This document shows, in pieces, positions 42,773-52,568 of a stretch of 57,095 nucleotides of DNA. A program made the position numbers and the translations under genes. Under the pieces are notes generated by a model. That model did no database searches and was not told the DNA's origin. It was given only the letters and a program-made list of their open reading frames with translations. The stretch is taken from assembly GCF_900093605.1 (NCBI RefSeq), contig NZ_FLYE01000044.1, forward strand, positions 1-57,095, read 5' to 3'. Source of the stretch: Candidatus Terasakiella magnetica (GTDB lineage Bacteria; Pseudomonadota; Alphaproteobacteria; Rhodospirillales; Terasakiellaceae). Each line of letters begins with the position of its first letter. Within the stretch, counting starts at the first letter, position 1.

Positions 42773-45279
42773 AACTGACCCGGCGCGAATTTATGAAAGC
42801 CAATGCTGCTGCAGCGACTGCTGCCGTTGCAGGCGTTTCTCTACCCGCCAAAACTGCCCAAGCCGCTATGCCCGGAAATATCCGTTGGGATAAAGGCGCT
42901 TGTCGTTTTTGTGGCACAGGCTGTGGTGTTCTCATTGGTACACGTGACGGTAAAATCGTCGCAACCCAAGGGGACCCTGATGCACCTGTGAACAAAGGTC
43001 TAAACTGTATCAAGGGCTATTTCCTGTCCAAGATTATGTACGGTAAAGATCGTCTTACTCAACCGCTGTTGCGCAAAACAAACGGCAAGTATGATAAAGA
43101 AGGTGATTTCGAGCCCGTAAGCTGGGATGAAGCTTTCGACATAATGGCTGTTAAATGGAAAGAAGCCCTTAAGAAAAAAGGCCCAACTTCCATTGGTATG
43201 TTTGGTTCTGGTCAATGGACAGTGATGGAAGGCTATGCGGCCTCTAAACTGTTTAAGGCGGGTTTCCGTTCTAACAACCTTGATCCAAACGCACGTCACT
43301 GTATGGCTTCAGCCGTAGGTGCGTTCATGCGTGCTTTCGGTATTGATGAGCCGATGGGCTGTTATGACGATTTGGAACATGCCGACACGTTCGTCCTTTG
43401 GGGCGCCAACATGGCGGAAATGCACCCGATCCTATGGTCGCGTATGACAAACACTCGTTTGACAAAGCCGGGTTGTGAAGTTCACGTCCTGTCTACATAC
43501 GAGCATCGTTGTTTTGAGCTGGCTGATAACGGTATGGTCTTTAATCCGCAAACGGATTTGGCTATTCTGAACTATATCGCCAACTACATCATTGAAAATA
43601 AAGCATATAACAAAGACTTTATTTCCAAGCATGTGAACTTCAACTCAACAACAACTGATATTGGTTACGGCCTGCGTCCTGAGCATGCTTTGGAAAAAGC
43701 TGCCAAGAACCCGGGTAAAGGTAAATTCAACAAAATCTCATTTGATGAATATGCTAAATCCGTTGCTAAATATACGTTGGATTACGCTGCAGAACTTTCT
43801 GGTGTGCCAAAAGAGTCCCTGTTGAAACTGGCTCAAGCTTATGCTGATCCAAAACGTAAGGTTTCTTCATACTGGACAATGGGCTTTAACCAGCACACAC
43901 GTGGTGTTTGGGTAAATGGTCTGCTCTATAACGTTCACCTCTTGATGGGCAAAATCTCTGAGCCGGGCAACAGCCCATTCTCATTGACAGGTCAGCCGTC
44001 TGCTTGTGGTACTGCTCGTGAAGTTGGTACATTTGCACACCGTCTGCCTGCCGATCTGGTTGTGAAAAAAGAATCTCACCGCAAGTTTGCTGAGAAAATC
44101 TGGAAACTGCCTGATGGCACAATTCCACCAAAACCAGGCTATCACGCAGTGCTGCAAAACCGTATGTTGAAAGATGGCAAACTCAATGCCTATTGGGTTA
44201 TGTGTAACAACAACATGCAAGCTGCACCAAACATGAACGAAGAAGGTTATCCGGGCTATCGTAACCCAGAAAACTTCATCGTTGTGTCTGATCCATATCC
44301 AACAGTTACGGCTTTGGCAGGGGACTTGATCCTTCCAACTGCAATGTGGATGGAAAAAGAAGGTGCCTATGGTAACGCGGAACGTCGTACACAGTTCTGG
44401 CGTCAACAGGTGAAAGCACCGGGTGAAGCCAAGTCTGACATGTGGCAGATGATGGAATTTGCCAAGCGTTTCCAAATCGAAGAAGTCTGGCCTGAAGAGC
44501 TGCTTGCAAAAGCACCTGAGCTTCGCGGCAAGACCATGTACGAAGTGCTATATGAAAACGGTAACATCAACAAATACCCTGTTGAGAAAATTACCGATGG
44601 CGCGGGTAACGTTTATGACAACGATGATGCCGATCACTTCGGTTATTACGTTCATAAAGGGATCTTCGAAGAATACCGTATGTTCAACTCTGCTGAAGGT
44701 ATCATCAAAAAGGGCCACGAAATGGCACCGTTTGAAACATACCATAAAGCACGTGGGCTACGTTGGCCTGTCATTGACGGTAAAGAAACACTGTGGCGTT
44801 TCCGTGAAGGCTATGACCCGCACGTTAAAGCCGGCGAAGGTGTTCGTTTCTACGGTAAAAAAGATGGTCGTGCGAACATCATCTTTGCACCATACGAGCC
44901 ACCAGCTGAAAGCCCGGATAAAGAATTCGATTTGTGGCTCTGCACAGGTCGTGTTCTTGAACACTGGCATTCAGGCTCCATGACACGTCGCGTAGAAGAA
45001 TTGCACCGTGCATTCCCAAGCGCTGTCGTGTTTATGCACCCGACGGACGCGAAAAAACGCGGTCTTCGTCGTGGGCAAGAAGTCAAAGTCTCCTCGCTTC
45101 GTGGTGAAATTAAGGTTCGTGTGGAAACACGTGGCCGTAACCGCGTGCCGGAAGGCCTCGTCTTCATTCCGTGGTTTGATGAAGGTGCACTTGTGAACAA
45201 GTTGACATTGGATGCGACTGATCCGCTTTCCAAAGAGACTGATTACAAGAAGTGTGCTTGTAAAATCGAAAAAGCCTAA
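42769..45279 (+). CDS. napA: Periplasmic nitrate reductase catalytic subunit NapA
   Basis: 836-residue molybdopterin enzyme reducing nitrate to nitrite in the periplasm. Twin-arginine signal TRREFMKA (4-11). The 4Fe-4S ligands are C45, C48, C52 (CRFCGTGC) and C80. The Mo ligand is C178 in [10 protein letters not shown], followed by the NapA-typical [26 protein letters not shown] near the C-terminus contacts the cofactor. Full length compared with the family (about 830). Codon use appears more biased than its neighbours (few rare codons), suggesting high expression. Confidence 0.98.
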   Translation: MKLTRREFMKANAAAATAAVAGVSLPAKTAQAAMPGNIRWDKGACRFCGTGCGVLIGTRDGKIVATQGDPDAPVNKGLNCIKGYFLSKIMYGKDRLTQPLLRKTNGKYDKEGDFEPVSWDEAFDIMAVKWKEALKKKGPTSIGMFGSGQWTVMEGYAASKLFKAGFRSNNLDPNARHCMASAVGAFMRAFGIDEPMGCYDDLEHADTFVLWGANMAEMHPILWSRMTNTRLTKPGCEVHVLSTYEHRCFELADNGMVFNPQTDLAILNYIANYIIENKAYNKDFISKHVNFNSTTTDIGYGLRPEHALEKAAKNPGKGKFNKISFDEYAKSVAKYTLDYAAELSGVPKESLLKLAQAYADPKRKVSSYWTMGFNQHTRGVWVNGLLYNVHLLMGKISEPGNSPFSLTGQPSACGTAREVGTFAHRLPADLVVKKESHRKFAEKIWKLPDGTIPPKPGYHAVLQNRMLKDGKLNAYWVMCNNNMQAAPNMNEEGYPGYRNPENFIVVSDPYPTVTALAGDLILPTAMWMEKEGAYGNAERRTQFWRQQVKAPGEAKSDMWQMMEFAKRFQIEEVWPEELLAKAPELRGKTMYEVLYENGNINKYPVEKITDGAGNVYDNDDADHFGYYVHKGIFEEYRMFNSAEGIIKKGHEMAPFETYHKARGLRWPVIDGKETLWRFREGYDPHVKAGEGVRFYGKKDGRANIIFAPYEPPAESPDKEFDLWLCTGRVLEHWHSGSMTRRVEELHRAFPSAVVFMHPTDAKKRGLRRGQEVKVSSLRGEIKVRVETRGRNRVPEGLVFIPWFDEGALVNKLTLDATDPLSKETDYKKCACKIEKA

Positions 45280-45322
45280 AAAACATTAACCGTCCTTCCT
45301 CATAAAAAGGGAGGGGAGAGCC

Positions 45323-46141
45323 ATGACCTATAAAACGCATAAAAATAAGAAAAAGGTTACACGCCGGGATTTTCTCGGTGATGCAGCCAAAGGTGCCTGT
45401 GGTGTCGGACTGTTTAGTCTGGCACTGGGTACTGCTGTGCGTGAAGCGGAGGGTAAACTGCCGGCTGATGCGATCCGTCCACCGGGCGCGATTGCAGAAG
45501 GAAACTTCTTATCAGCTTGTGTGCGTTGTGGTTTGTGTGTGAGGGATTGCCCTTACGACACGTTGGACTTGGCCGATCAGGGCACTGATAATGTGACCGG
45601 TACGCCGTTCTTTACAGCCCGAGATATCCCATGCGAAATGTGTGAAGATATCCCGTGTGTAGAGGCGTGCCCCACAGGTGCTCTGGACAAGTCTCTGACC
45701 AATATTGATGATGCCAAAATGGGTGTTGCCGTATTGGTTGGGCATGAGACCTGTCTCAATTATCAGGGTTTGCGTTGTGATGTTTGTCACCGCGTTTGCC
45801 CGTTGATTAATGAGGCAATTACACTGGAACGTTCCGCCAATGAACGTACAGGGAAACATGCGATTTTCATCCCCACTGTCCATAGCGACAAATGTACCGG
45901 GTGTGGCAAGTGTGAAAAAGCATGTGTTTTGGAAGAAACGGCTATCCGTGTCTTACCTGAGCGCATCGCACTTGGACAACTGGGTGAGCATTATCGTTGG
46001 GGCTGGGTTGAAAAACGCAAAAAAGGTGAATCCCTCATTGAGGGGCAAGGCATCATTGATCTTCCAGATCGCGGATATAACCCTGCATCACCATTCCCTG
46101 AGAAAACAACAAACGGCGGCTATAAGGGGTTTAAGCCATGA
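45323..46141 (+). CDS. napG: Ferredoxin-type protein NapG
   Basis: 272-residue periplasmic MauM/NapG protein. Twin-arginine motif TRRDFLG (13-19). Four 4Fe-4S motifs: [34 protein letters not shown] and [11 protein letters not shown]. With NapH it forms a quinol-oxidising complex passing electrons to NapC/NapB or NapA. GGGAGGGGAGAG upstream of the ATG. Its stop overlaps napH by 4 bases. Confidence 0.97.
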   Translation: MTYKTHKNKKKVTRRDFLGDAAKGACGVGLFSLALGTAVREAEGKLPADAIRPPGAIAEGNFLSACVRCGLCVRDCPYDTLDLADQGTDNVTGTPFFTARDIPCEMCEDIPCVEACPTGALDKSLTNIDDAKMGVAVLVGHETCLNYQGLRCDVCHRVCPLINEAITLERSANERTGKHAIFIPTVHSDKCTGCGKCEKACVLEETAIRVLPERIALGQLGEHYRWGWVEKRKKGESLIEGQGIIDLPDRGYNPASPFPEKTTNGGYKGFKP

Positions 46142-47055
46142 GTATGCAAAACCCCGGACAAAGTGCCGTTGAAAAGAAAGGTTGGCTGGCTGCGCATAAG
46201 TGGCTGGTGTTGAGACGTCTGTCTCAGGCCTTGGTTGTTTTCGTGTTTCTTGTTGGGCCGTTGACAGGTTTCTGGTTGGTGAAAGGGACGTTGGCGTCAT
46301 CCATAACTTTGGATGTGTTACCGCTAACTGATCCGTTCATCTTCCTCCAGTCCTTGATGAGCGGACATGTGATGGAAACAAGCGCCATTATTGGCGTTGG
46401 AATTGTACTGCTGGGCTATTTTTTAGTCGGTGGTCGCACATTCTGTTCTTTTGTATGTCCCATCAATGTGATTTCCGATACAGCCACATGGCTGCGCCGT
46501 AAATTGGGCTGGAAGAAAACAGGTATTCGTTTGAACAGAGGGACGGCTCTTTGGATCATGGGGGGTGTCTTACTCACATCTGCTGTGACGGGGACCATTG
46601 CCTGGGAATTTCTAAACCCGGTGACGATCTTGCATCGTTCCCTTGTTTTTGGAAGTTTTGGCACTGTCTTTTTGGTAACGCTCTTGTTGTTCTTGATCGA
46701 ATTGGTCGGGGGCGAGAACATCTGGTGTTCACGCATCTGTCCGGTTGGGGCTTTTTACGGCCTGATCGGTAAGGTCAGTCTGATCAAGATAAGTGCAAAC
46801 AATCGTAAAGCCTGTAACGACTGTATGGATTGCTATACCGTCTGCCCAGAATCTCATGTTATTTCGCCTGCTTTAAAAGGGGAAAAGGACGATCAGGGTC
46901 CGATTATCCTGTCTGGGGACTGCACAAACTGTGGTCGCTGTCTGGATGTCTGCTCTGAAGATGTTTTTAAATTTTCGCTTCGAACTAAAAATAAATTGGA
47001 TGATGTCCGCCCACATAAAGAGAGTGCTAAGGATAGCACGACGAGGGCGGCATGA
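46138..47055 (+). CDS. napH: Quinol dehydrogenase membrane component NapH
   Basis: 305-residue membrane ferredoxin-type protein. Four membrane segments (about 25-45, 75-97, 137-157 and 170-192) bear the conserved Cys motifs CSFVCPINV and [10 protein letters not shown] near the cytoplasmic side. Two C-terminal 4Fe-4S motifs follow ([12 protein letters not shown] and [11 protein letters not shown]). Works with NapG. ATGA overlaps join it to napG and nearly to napB. Confidence 0.97.
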   Translation: MSMQNPGQSAVEKKGWLAAHKWLVLRRLSQALVVFVFLVGPLTGFWLVKGTLASSITLDVLPLTDPFIFLQSLMSGHVMETSAIIGVGIVLLGYFLVGGRTFCSFVCPINVISDTATWLRRKLGWKKTGIRLNRGTALWIMGGVLLTSAVTGTIAWEFLNPVTILHRSLVFGSFGTVFLVTLLLFLIELVGGENIWCSRICPVGAFYGLIGKVSLIKISANNRKACNDCMDCYTVCPESHVISPALKGEKDDQGPIILSGDCTNCGRCLDVCSEDVFKFSLRTKNKLDDVRPHKESAKDSTTRAA

Positions 47056-47075
47056 GACTTGAAGGAGATATGACT

Positions 47076-47504
47076 GTGAAACGAGTCCTAATCCCTGTTG
47101 TCTGTTTCTTTGCTGCAGTTTTCATGTTGATGAATGCAGCAAGTGCAGAGAACTTTAAATCGTTACGTGGCCAAGCAGATTTGGAAGAAACAAATGCTGC
47201 AGCCTCAATTAACCAAGTGATTGAAGGTGGTCGTTTTTCGCAAAACTATCGTCAACAACCACCGCTGATCCCGCATAAGATTGAAAAATACCAAATCAAT
47301 CTGAAGGTTAACCAGTGTATGCGTTGCCATAACTGGCAGTATGCTGCCAAAGAAGGTGCGCCAAAGATCAGTGAAACTCACTATCTAGACCACCGCACAG
47401 GTAAGCCTCTGGACGATGTGGTACCGGGTCGCTGGTTCTGCACACAATGTCACGTACCGCAAGTGGATGCCAAGCCGCTGGTGGAAAATACCTTCACCAA
47501 ATAA
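47076..47504 (+). CDS. napB: Periplasmic nitrate reductase dihaem cytochrome c subunit NapB
   Basis: About 142 residues with a signal peptide (hydrophobic 3-20, cleavage at ASA-ENF). Two c-type haem sites: C81-H85 (CMRCH) and C122-H126 (CTQCH). It passes electrons from NapC to NapA. I chose the GTG at 47076 because GGAG lies 8 bases before it. An ATG at 47070 is too close to the ribosome-binding site, and an ATG at 47052 overlapping the napH stop would add eight polar residues before the signal peptide. Confidence 0.94.
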   Translation: MKRVLIPVVCFFAAVFMLMNAASAENFKSLRGQADLEETNAAASINQVIEGGRFSQNYRQQPPLIPHKIEKYQINLKVNQCMRCHNWQYAAKEGAPKISETHYLDHRTGKPLDDVVPGRWFCTQCHVPQVDAKPLVENTFTK

Positions 47505-47522
47505 GGCCAAGGGGAACTTGCT

Positions 47523-48143
47523 ATGAGTGAACTTGAAGAAAAACCGGGTTTTTTCAACCGGATCTGGTCCTTGATTAAAAGGCCAAGTAAAACGACATCT
47601 GCAGGTATGCTGTTGTTTGTCGGGTTGATTACCGGTGTCATTTTCTGGGGTGGTTTTAACTGGACCATGGAAATGACCAATACGGAAACTTTCTGTCTGT
47701 CTTGTCACGAGATGGAACAGAATGTGTATCGTGAATTTACAGGTACAGTGCACGATACAAACGCTTCTGGCGTTCGTGCAACTTGTCCTGATTGTCACGT
47801 ACCGCGTCCATGGATTCACAAGATGAAACGTAAAATCCAGGCGTCAAACGAAATCCTTCATAAAATCTTGGGTACAGTTGATACCCGAGAGAAATTTGAA
47901 GCCCATCGTCTGACTATGGCTAAACGTGTATGGACGACCATGAAGGAAACAGACAGCCGCGAATGTCGTAACTGTCACAACTTCATGGCAATGGACGTGT
48001 CACGACAAAACTCCCGTGCGCGCAATCGCCACCTTGAGGCTCAAGATCAGGGTAAGACCTGTATTGACTGTCACAAAGGCATTGCACATGAGCTTCCTGC
48101 TGAGGCCTTTTCGGCTGAAGAAGAGCTTAACAACGCACATTAA
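47523..48143 (+). CDS. napC: Tetrahaem cytochrome c quinol dehydrogenase NapC
   Basis: 206-residue NapC/NirT protein anchored by one membrane segment (about 27-46). Four CxxCH haem sites: C58-H62, C88-H92, C148-H152 and C180-H184. It oxidises quinol and feeds NapB. It is the last gene of the operon, followed by a terminator. The presence of both NapC and NapGH gives two possible quinol entry routes. Confidence 0.97.
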   Translation: MSELEEKPGFFNRIWSLIKRPSKTTSAGMLLFVGLITGVIFWGGFNWTMEMTNTETFCLSCHEMEQNVYREFTGTVHDTNASGVRATCPDCHVPRPWIHKMKRKIQASNEILHKILGTVDTREKFEAHRLTMAKRVWTTMKETDSRECRNCHNFMAMDVSRQNSRARNRHLEAQDQGKTCIDCHKGIAHELPAEAFSAEEELNNAH

Positions 48144-48207
48144 AAGCCTATAGATGACGGTATTGGGGCCTGAACCTACCCCCTCATCGCCCTAAATACC
48201 CATCTTA

Positions 48208-48261
48208 GCCGGCCCTTCCCCAAATGTTTTTCGCAAATAGGGAGGGTCGGCGCTTTTTTTT
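48208..48261 (+). terminator. Intrinsic terminator of the nap operon
   Basis: An imperfect GC-rich stem, GCCGGCCCTTCCC (48208-48220) with GGGAGGGTCGGC (about 48240-48251), ends in an eight-T run (48254-48261). It lies about 65 bases past the napC stop. Confidence 0.85.
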
Positions 48262-48400
48262 CCTGTTTAAAAAAATGCTGAACAAGCGTATATCCATTGC
48301 AACAGGTTTAAAACTAAGGCGTCATTCCCAATTTGATTGGGAGTCTCTTCATTGAAAAAAGATCTTTGCCCATGCGAGGATGACGTTGTGTGATGGATAT

Positions 48401-51400
48401 ATGAACATGCTCCCGATATTGACACCCGATCGCGCCCTTGATGATGTGACTGTGCGCTTTTTAAAAGCGTTGGAAAACTCATCTTTTACAGGTGAGGTTT
48501 ATGCGGATTATCCCACCCGTTTACTCAGCGCAACGGACAATAGTGTCTATCAGGTGATGCCTCAAGCCGTGGTCTATCCGGTCTGTGAAGACGACCTCAA
48601 TGTGATTGCCAAACTCGGTGCCCAAGAAGAGTTTCGGGGCATTTCCTTTGCCCCGCGCGGGGGCGGCACGGGCACAAACGGTCAATCACTTAATAACGGT
48701 GTGGTGGTTGATACCTCCAAACATATGAATAACATCCTTGAGTTTGATGAAGAGGCGCAACTGGTCACCATCCAGCCCGGTGTGGTGCTTGATCAGCTCA
48801 ATGCATATTTAAAAGAACGTGGCTTTTTCTTTCCCCCTGCGGTGTCCACATCATCACGCGCCACATTGGGCGGCATGACAGGGACCGATGCATCGGGCAA
48901 AGGCTCGCGCATTTATGGTAAGACATCTGATTATATTCATGAGATGGGTGTGGTTCTTTCTGGTGGTCAAAGCTGGACGTCCAAGCCCTTAAGTGCGCCT
49001 GAGATGAAAGAGGTTATGGCGCGCGAAGATATTGTTGGAGATATCCATCGCCAAGCTTACAATTCCATTGTTGAAAATGAAGAACTGATTGATCAGACTT
49101 TTCCAAAAATGAACCGTGGGCTGACAGGCTATAACCTTGAACATGCCCTAGATAATAACGGCACCTTTAACCTGTCTTATCTGCTGGCAGGCTCTGAAGG
49201 TTCGCTTTGTTTAACGCAAAAACTAACGTTTCGTGTGATCCCACTGCCGAAGAATAAAGGGCTGGTAACGGTGCGTTATTCCACCTTCAATGAAGCCTTG
49301 GAAGGGGTGCAGTTGATTTTACAGGCTGATCCGGCTGCTGTGGAAGTGGTGGATGACAAGATTATGAGTATGGCCCAGCAAGATATCATCTGGACGCAAG
49401 TGGGCGATATGCTGGGCGGTGAAGAAGGTGAGCCCCCTGTCATGGGGATGAACTTTGTCGAGTTTGTGGGCAATTCCCAAGAAGAAGTTGATGCTCAAAT
49501 TGCCAAGCTTGAAAAACTTTTGGATGATGCTTTAGAGTTAGAGGGTCAAGCCACGGGCTGGCGCGCGACCTCAAACCCGGCGCAGATTTCAGCGCTGTGG
49601 GAAATGCGCAAAAAATCAGTGGGTCTGCTCGGGGCCTTGCAAGGTAAACGCCGCGCAATTCCATTTGTGGAAGATACCGCCGTGCCGCCAGAAAATCTCG
49701 CACCTTACATTCGTGAGTTTCGCGAGCTTCTTGATGGGCATGGGGTGGATTACGGTATGTTTGGTCATGCCGATGTGGGCTGCTTGCATGTGCGCCCGAC
49801 CCTTGATCTCACCGATGTGATGGATGAGCCCAAACTGCGTGAAATCTCAGACGGTGTGGCAGACCTGACCAAGAAATATGGCGGCCTGTTGTGGGGCGAA
49901 CATGGAAAAGGCTTCCGTGGGGAATATTCACCAAAATTCTTTGGACCCGAACTTTATGACGAGCTGCGCAAAATCAAGTCGGCTTTTGATCCGCATAACC
50001 TGTTTAACCCCGGTAAAATCGCCACGCCTTATACCATGCCTGAGGTGGAACTGACGCCCATTGATAAGGCCACGTTGCGTGGACAGGTTGATCGCACCTT
50101 AGATGACAAGATCAAGGCGGCTTATCCAAAAGCGACCTTATGTAATGGTAATGGCGCTTGTTTTACATGGGATGCGTTTGATCCCATGTGCCCAAGTTAC
50201 AAGGCCACGCGTGATCGGGTGCAATCACCAAAAGGGCGCGCAGGCTTGTTGCGAGAATGGATGCGTTTGCGCACCATGGCTGAAAAGCCTGATGCACCCA
50301 AAGCCTTGGCGGAAGGTAAAGACTTTAACCTTGATGTTTATGAGGCCTTAAAGACGTGCCTGTCTTGTAAAACATGTGCGACCCAATGTCCGGTCAAGGT
50401 GGATATCCCTGAAATGAAGGCTCAGTTCCTTGATGCCTATCATGAACGTTATGACCGTCCACGACGTGATCATCTGGTTGCCCTGTTGGAAAAGCTGGCA
50501 CCGCTGACCCAGAAGTTTGCAGGCTTAAGCAATTTCATGCAGGCCTTGCCCCCTGTAAAAGCCTTTATGAAAAATGGTTTTGGCTTAATTGATTTGCCTA
50601 AAGTCAGTTCCTTAAAAGTGGAAAAAGAACTGAGTAAACGCAAAGCCCCTGCTTTTGACCTGAGTGCCATGAGCGCCCTTTCTAAGGAGGCCAAGGAAAG
50701 GTCGGTCATTTTGGTGCAAGACACCTTTACAACCCATTATGATAGCGAAGTCGTGATAGCGCATTATGATTTACTGGTTGAGCTGGGCTATCAGGTGTTT
50801 GTTGCGCCCTATCGCCCCAATGGTAAACCATTGCATGTGAAAGGCTTCTTAAAAGAGTTTGATGCGCTTGCCACAGAAAATGATGCTTATTATGCATCTG
50901 TCAGTGCCACGGGTATTGAGATGGTCGGGATTGAGGCCGCTGTTACCTTGATGATGCGCCAGGAATATAACCAGCGTCTTGAAAATCGCCCGGATTATAC
51001 GGTTTATCAATTTCATGAATGGCTGCATGGTAAATTAAGAGCAGGCGCATTGAGCTTACCTCAAACAGGCTCGTCCCAAGAATATGCCCTGTTTGCCCAT
51101 TGTACGGAAAAGACGTCTTTGCCCCAAACACCAAGCCAATGGAGCGATATCTTTGCCGCCTTTAACCAAAGTTTGCGCATTGAAAAAACAGGCTGTTGCG
51201 GCATGTCAGGCATGTTTGGTCATGAGGTGGAAAATGAAGACATGTCGAAAAAGCTGTTTGCTCTAAGCTGGAAAGACAAGGCGGCCAAAGTGGGTGCAGA
51301 GCGTATGTTGGCAACAGGATTTTCCTGTCGTTGCCAAACAAAACGTTATGGCAATTTCAAACCCCGCCATCCGGTTCAGGTCTTACTTGAATTGGCGAAA

Positions 51401-51406
51401 ACCTAA
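48401..51406 (+). CDS. YdiJ-like FAD and Fe-S dehydrogenase (D-2-hydroxyglutarate/D-lactate type)
   Basis: About 1001-residue flavoprotein with YdiJ architecture, close in length to E. coli YdiJ (1018), whose relatives oxidise D-2-hydroxyglutarate. FAD-binding domain (about 40-250; RGGGTGTNGQSLN and TGTDASGKGS), FAD-oxidase C domain (about 270-545; GHADVGCLHVRP), then Fe-S motifs near 580 (CNGNGAC...CP) and 650 (CLSCKTCATQCP), and a C-terminal CCG domain with TGCCGMSG near 930. Start chosen by alignment with YdiJ; ATG at 48380 or 48407 are alternatives. It feeds electrons probably to the quinone pool. Its stop overlaps the convergent membrane-sensor gene. Confidence 0.9.
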   Translation: MNMLPILTPDRALDDVTVRFLKALENSSFTGEVYADYPTRLLSATDNSVYQVMPQAVVYPVCEDDLNVIAKLGAQEEFRGISFAPRGGGTGTNGQSLNNGVVVDTSKHMNNILEFDEEAQLVTIQPGVVLDQLNAYLKERGFFFPPAVSTSSRATLGGMTGTDASGKGSRIYGKTSDYIHEMGVVLSGGQSWTSKPLSAPEMKEVMAREDIVGDIHRQAYNSIVENEELIDQTFPKMNRGLTGYNLEHALDNNGTFNLSYLLAGSEGSLCLTQKLTFRVIPLPKNKGLVTVRYSTFNEALEGVQLILQADPAAVEVVDDKIMSMAQQDIIWTQVGDMLGGEEGEPPVMGMNFVEFVGNSQEEVDAQIAKLEKLLDDALELEGQATGWRATSNPAQISALWEMRKKSVGLLGALQGKRRAIPFVEDTAVPPENLAPYIREFRELLDGHGVDYGMFGHADVGCLHVRPTLDLTDVMDEPKLREISDGVADLTKKYGGLLWGEHGKGFRGEYSPKFFGPELYDELRKIKSAFDPHNLFNPGKIATPYTMPEVELTPIDKATLRGQVDRTLDDKIKAAYPKATLCNGNGACFTWDAFDPMCPSYKATRDRVQSPKGRAGLLREWMRLRTMAEKPDAPKALAEGKDFNLDVYEALKTCLSCKTCATQCPVKVDIPEMKAQFLDAYHERYDRPRRDHLVALLEKLAPLTQKFAGLSNFMQALPPVKAFMKNGFGLIDLPKVSSLKVEKELSKRKAPAFDLSAMSALSKEAKERSVILVQDTFTTHYDSEVVIAHYDLLVELGYQVFVAPYRPNGKPLHVKGFLKEFDALATENDAYYASVSATGIEMVGIEAAVTLMMRQEYNQRLENRPDYTVYQFHEWLHGKLRAGALSLPQTGSSQEYALFAHCTEKTSLPQTPSQWSDIFAAFNQSLRIEKTGCCGMSGMFGHEVENEDMSKKLFALSWKDKAAKVGAERMLATGFSCRCQTKRYGNFKPRHPVQVLLELAKT

Positions 51407-52428
51407 ACGTCTTCGTCAATATGGCGGCTGACTTCGCCGTAGAGATTGACATAGCCCGCATCTAAAACCGGGATGGCCCTGAAGGTGATGATGGTGTCGC
51501 CACAGCGGATATCGCCATAGACTTGTTTTGTCTCGTAAAAAGCTTTGCGCACCAGTTCAGAAAGGGCCGGGGCGACGAACTCTTTTGTGTCATCGCCAAA
51601 AAGGGCGCTTTGATTGCGCGCAGCCACATTTGAATAAAGCACCTTGCGATTTACCGAACAGCGCAGCAAGGCATAAGGTGTTTCATGAAGAAAGCGGGCT
51701 TCAAAATCAGACTTACCTTTGGCCTCGCTAATTTCAATGCGCATGGCTTCAATCTGTTTTGCCAAAAGGGCTACGTCGTCTTTGGATTTGGTGATGTCTT
51801 GCGCCACAGGGGTACTGGCAAATTTTCCATTATTGCTTTTAAGAAAATCAGAAATGCGGTGTAAGGGTTTGATGCTGTAGCTGCCATATAGCCATAAACA
51901 GACAAGCGCGAGGATAAAGGCAAAAAGGGGTGCGACACCCCAGTTGATCAGTGTTCCCCATAACGGGTGAGGCATCAAATCTGCCCCATCTAGGCGCAGC
52001 ACAATCCAGTCAAAATCCAGCTCGGGCTCTAAACGAATGGCGATATCAACCACGCTCTTGGTATCATCCCAATGGGTCAGCTGAAACTCTTGTGAGGTCA
52101 GCGGGGGAAAGTCACTTTGTGTCTCGCCTACACTTAAGGGGATATCGCGCCCTTGGAGGAGACGCACGCCCAAGACAGATTCTACATTGAGCAGGTCATT
52201 GACCTTAAGCAACATATCATCGGCCTCTCCCCCTGCACTTAGGGCTGTGGAGGAAAGGGTGCGTGCAAATTTAGTCAGGCTGTTTTCACGAAGCTTTTCT
52301 TCTTGTTCGCGCAACAAGCTGCCAAGCAAAACAACCAAGGCAAAGCTGCACAGCGCAATTGCCCAAGCCGCTTTGCGTGCATTTGGGGACTGCCAAGCCA
52401 GTTTGATTGATCCGTGTTGTTTTGTCAT
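51403..52428 (-). CDS. Membrane PAS-domain sensor without output domain
   Basis: 341-residue membrane protein. TM1 about 18-38, periplasmic domain 40-158, TM2 about 160-183, HAMP-like segment 184-235 and a C-terminal PAS-like domain (about 245-335). No kinase, cyclase, GGDEF or methyl-accepting region follows: the protein ends after the PAS-like fold. It could pass a signal by direct contact, perhaps to the LuxQ-like kinase transcribed divergently from it. Start: I use the ATG at 52428; the frame is open 69 bases further to a second ATG that would add an unusual hydrophobic stretch. The 3' end overlaps the YdiJ-like gene by 4 bases. Confidence 0.75.
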   Translation of the reverse strand: MTKQHGSIKLAWQSPNARKAAWAIALCSFALVVLLGSLLREQEEKLRENSLTKFARTLSSTALSAGGEADDMLLKVNDLLNVESVLGVRLLQGRDIPLSVGETQSDFPPLTSQEFQLTHWDDTKSVVDIAIRLEPELDFDWIVLRLDGADLMPHPLWGTLINWGVAPLFAFILALVCLWLYGSYSIKPLHRISDFLKSNNGKFASTPVAQDITKSKDDVALLAKQIEAMRIEISEAKGKSDFEARFLHETPYALLRCSVNRKVLYSNVAARNQSALFGDDTKEFVAPALSELVRKAFYETKQVYGDIRCGDTIITFRAIPVLDAGYVNLYGEVSRHIDEDV

Positions 52429-52568
52429 CTGTAGGGCCTGCTCATATAAAAGCGCCAAGTAATTGTAGCATTTTAATAAAAAACTGACTCCCTGCAATGC
52501 AATTTCGGGTTATACTCATATAAAATAATAAGAATTGGCATTTAAATGTGCTTTTTTGGGAGGTAGAG

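Noticed and set aside
44459-44983. 174-residue plus-strand frame inside napA
   Set aside because: It is out of frame within the fully conserved NapA coding sequence, and the translation is Lys/Thr/Ser-rich without any recognisable domain; a shadow of napA codon bias.
48262-48400. Second regulatory palindrome TTCCCAATTTGATTGGGAG near 48330 as a third copy of the 16-bp operator
   Set aside because: The arms (TCCCAAT/ATTGGGA) and spacing differ from TTTGTTCCCATTTGGG, so it is not the same element; it may be an unrelated hairpin before the YdiJ-like gene.
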